The position numbers and the translations under genes are program-made. From NCBI GenBank assembly GCA_010092695.1, contig JAADJJ010000001.1:1860001-1924000 (forward strand): 64,000 nucleotides of DNA, read 5' to 3'. Of the stretch, positions 62,470-64,000 are shown one piece after another. Source of the stretch: Enterobacteriaceae bacterium 4M9 (GTDB taxonomy: Bacteria; Pseudomonadota; Gammaproteobacteria; Enterobacterales; Enterobacteriaceae). Under the pieces are notes generated by a model, which ran no database searches, was not told where the DNA came from, and saw only the letters and a list, made by a program, of their open reading frames with translations. The first letter of the stretch is position 1. Every line of letters starts with the position of its first letter.

Positions 62470-62758
62470 AAGGAAAACCTCTTTTCATGGTGAAGCCATG
62501 ACCCAATGGTAAAGCCACACTGTTTATGTGGCCGAGGCAGGATTCTACGCAATGATGCACAAAAACATAATTGAAAAGAGCGGAAGTTTTGATGTGGTCG
62601 GCAAAGCAGGAGGGCGTATCGGCACATGACGTCGGTTTTTCTGCACAGGGCGCAGACGATGCGGGTTGCCAGCGAAAAGGCGCGTCAGCAGCGAGATAAG
62701 AATAACCGATGAGGTGCAAAACGTCTGGGCGCCAGCGAAAGCGCCCTGACGGTAGGGT
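62470..62758. other. Region between yeeE and ydeJ
   Basis: 289 bp. Open frames here (for example 62545-62778 on the minus strand) lack ribosome sites and family features. Probably the yeeED promoter and ydeJ 3' end. Confidence 0.4.
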
Positions 62759-63271
62759 TTAGTCATATAAACGGGCAATTAACCCCGCCAGCGCATAGCT
62801 TACGGCCTGGTTTAACACCTCTTCGCAGTCGCCATTGAAGCGCACCACGCGGGCCTCTGTCCTGTCGGCAAAGCTCCAGGCAAACCACACCGTGCCAGCG
62901 GGCGTGCCGTCTTCTCCGCCCTGCGGACCACCGTAGCCGGTAACGGCGATGGCGATGTCTTCACCTGAGCGCTGGCGCGCGCCGTTAGCCATTTCTCGTG
63001 CAGTGGCCTCACTGACGGCGGTGTGGCGCTCAAGTGTGCTGGGTTTCACACCCAGCACTTTTTCCTTCGCCGCATCCGTAAAGATGACATAGCCGATGCC
63101 AAAAAAATCGGGCGTATTTTCCTCTGCACACAGCGCGTTGGTCAGTTTGCCTCCGGTACAGGATTCGGCAATAGCCAGCCGTAACCGTCGCGCCGTAAGC
63201 AGTTGTCTGAGCGTGTGGGTCAACGTACCGGGGGATGGCAGAGCATCATCAGGACTGAGAACGTCAGGCAC
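62759..63271 (-). CDS. ydeJ: CinA C-terminal-domain protein, YdeJ-like
   Basis: 170 residues (E. coli YdeJ 172), GTG start with AAGGAG 6 bp upstream. Single CinA/PncC domain with AIAESCTGGKLTNAL (catalytic Ser retained), FFGIGYVIFTDAAKEKVLGV and AVTGYGGPQGGEDGTPAGTVWFAW. Nicotinamide-nucleotide amidohydrolase fold. E. coli YdeJ is reported to be less active than PncC, so the role is uncertain. Confidence 0.9.
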   Translation of the reverse strand: MPDVLSPDDALPSPGTLTHTLRQLLTARRLRLAIAESCTGGKLTNALCAEENTPDFFGIGYVIFTDAAKEKVLGVKPSTLERHTAVSEATAREMANGARQRSGEDIAIAVTGYGGPQGGEDGTPAGTVWFAWSFADRTEARVVRFNGDCEEVLNQAVSYALAGLIARLYD

Positions 63272-63551
63272 AATAGGCTCCTTGCGATGTTATTAGCGAT
63301 AAAGGTATAGCACAGCAGGCGCAGACAGGCCGCAGACATTCTGGAGCGTGGCGACAGTGTCAGGAAGCGCCTCAGGGAAACGCCGTATAGCTAAGGCAGT
63401 ACCGTGGTGCGTTCAGGCAGAGGAGAACTTAAGCATAAGCCAGGCAAATTCAGGCTCCCGCTGGGCACCTGAGCGCTGTGGAAATGGGTATGAATGGCAC
63501 CGCGCCTGTTATGTCGTCCTGCGGCTGGCTAAAAGCGCGGGCTTAACGGGA

Positions 63552-63995
63552 CTAAACTGGCATGGTATAGCGTACAAAGTCATCCACTTGACCGAGTTTG
63601 TCGTAAAGTTTGCGAGCCGTGCGGTTATGCTCGCGGGTCATCCAGTACACTTTGGCCCAGCCTTTTGCCTTGCCCTGTTCACGCAGTGCTTCAATCAGCG
63701 CTTTGCCTGCGCCGTGGCCACGTGCGCGCTCGTCAACAAACAGATCTTCAAGATAACAGACAGGGGCAGCGGTCCAGGTACCTTCATGCAGTACACACAG
63801 CGCAAAACCCACCACCTCGCCATCCTGTTCAGCGACAAAGCACATCAGCGGTGCGTCAGGTGTCAGAATACGCTGCCAGGTGTGCGCGGTAATGGCGTCG
63901 TCGAGGTCGCATTCATAAAACGTGGTGTATCCCTGCCATAAGTGACGCCATACGACTTCATCGCCTGGCACTGCCTCACGTATTACCATTGCCAT
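63552..63995 (-). CDS. GNAT-family N-acetyltransferase
   Basis: 147 residues; start near the window edge, so its ribosome site cannot be seen, and MVIREA at 63989 is an alternative. Acetyl-CoA loop YLEDLFVDERARGHGAGKALIEAL (~80-103), then MTREHNRTARKLYDKLG. Substrate unknown. The 281-bp gap to ydeJ shows no feature. Confidence 0.85.
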   Translation of the reverse strand: MAMVIREAVPGDEVVWRHLWQGYTTFYECDLDDAITAHTWQRILTPDAPLMCFVAEQDGEVVGFALCVLHEGTWTAAPVCYLEDLFVDERARGHGAGKALIEALREQGKAKGWAKVYWMTREHNRTARKLYDKLGQVDDFVRYTMPV

Positions 63996-64000
63996 GCTGT

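Noticed and set aside
62174..62778. Two overlapping minus-strand ORFs upstream of and inside yeeE
   Set aside because: Shadow frames of yeeE and its promoter region, Arg/His-rich and without family features.

Overview
The window is chromosomal DNA from a member of the Enterobacteriaceae. Gene content, gene order and protein similarity all resemble the E. coli/Salmonella/Enterobacter group: nuoN, rnz-elaA-elaB, the complete menFDHBCE operon, nrdAB-yfaE, ubiG, gyrA, atoDAEB with atoSC, rcsC/rcsDB, micF/ompC, apbE-ada-alkB-yojI, proL tRNA, yejM/yejL/yejK and rplY. I cannot name the genus from sequence alone. Several blocks found here in E. coli are missing or moved: arn/pmrD, glpQ and glpABC are absent, and a catalase, an autotransporter and an mgtE gene have been added.

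Layout. 1-3.3 kb: end of the Complex I operon, a FlxA-like gene behind a sigma-28-type promoter, a one-spacer type I-F CRISPR locus without cas genes, then rnz, elaA and elaB. 3.4-10.7 kb: menaquinone operon, with an unusual ~90-residue low-complexity insertion in MenE. 10.9-20.1 kb: katA, yfaY, glpT, a LysR regulator and a large autotransporter. 20.4-28.4 kb: yfaE/nrdB/nrdA, ubiG and gyrA. A miniaturised IS4 copy sits in the gyrA terminator and is flanked by a 12-bp target duplication. 29.2-36.5 kb: acetoacetate (ato) degradation operon with a sigma-54 promoter and its two-component system. 36.7-45.1 kb: Rcs phosphorelay, MicF RNA and the OmpC porin. 45.2-50.2 kb: histidine-kinase remnant, apbE, ada-alkB and yojI.

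50.2-55.7 kb is the accessory stretch, between yojI and the 3' end of tRNA-Pro (proL). It holds mgtE, then an AT-rich island (about 52.09-53.59 kb), a ygaV-ygaP sulfide/rhodanese pair and an orphan pilin-like gene. In the island, too short for ordinary gene callers, are two adjacent and apparently translationally coupled ORFs. Both have a microcin-type double-glycine leader (ending VSGG and ISGG), and both predicted core peptides contain one GxxxG motif. This looks like a candidate two-peptide microcin and is the most novel item in the window.

55.8-64 kb: yejM-yejL / yejK, rplY, a small uncharacterised gene, a cold-shock gene paired with a YmcF-type zinc-ribbon gene, a second small zinc-ribbon gene, a thiosulfate-uptake pair (yeeE/yeeD), a YdeJ-type CinA homologue and a GNAT acetyltransferase.
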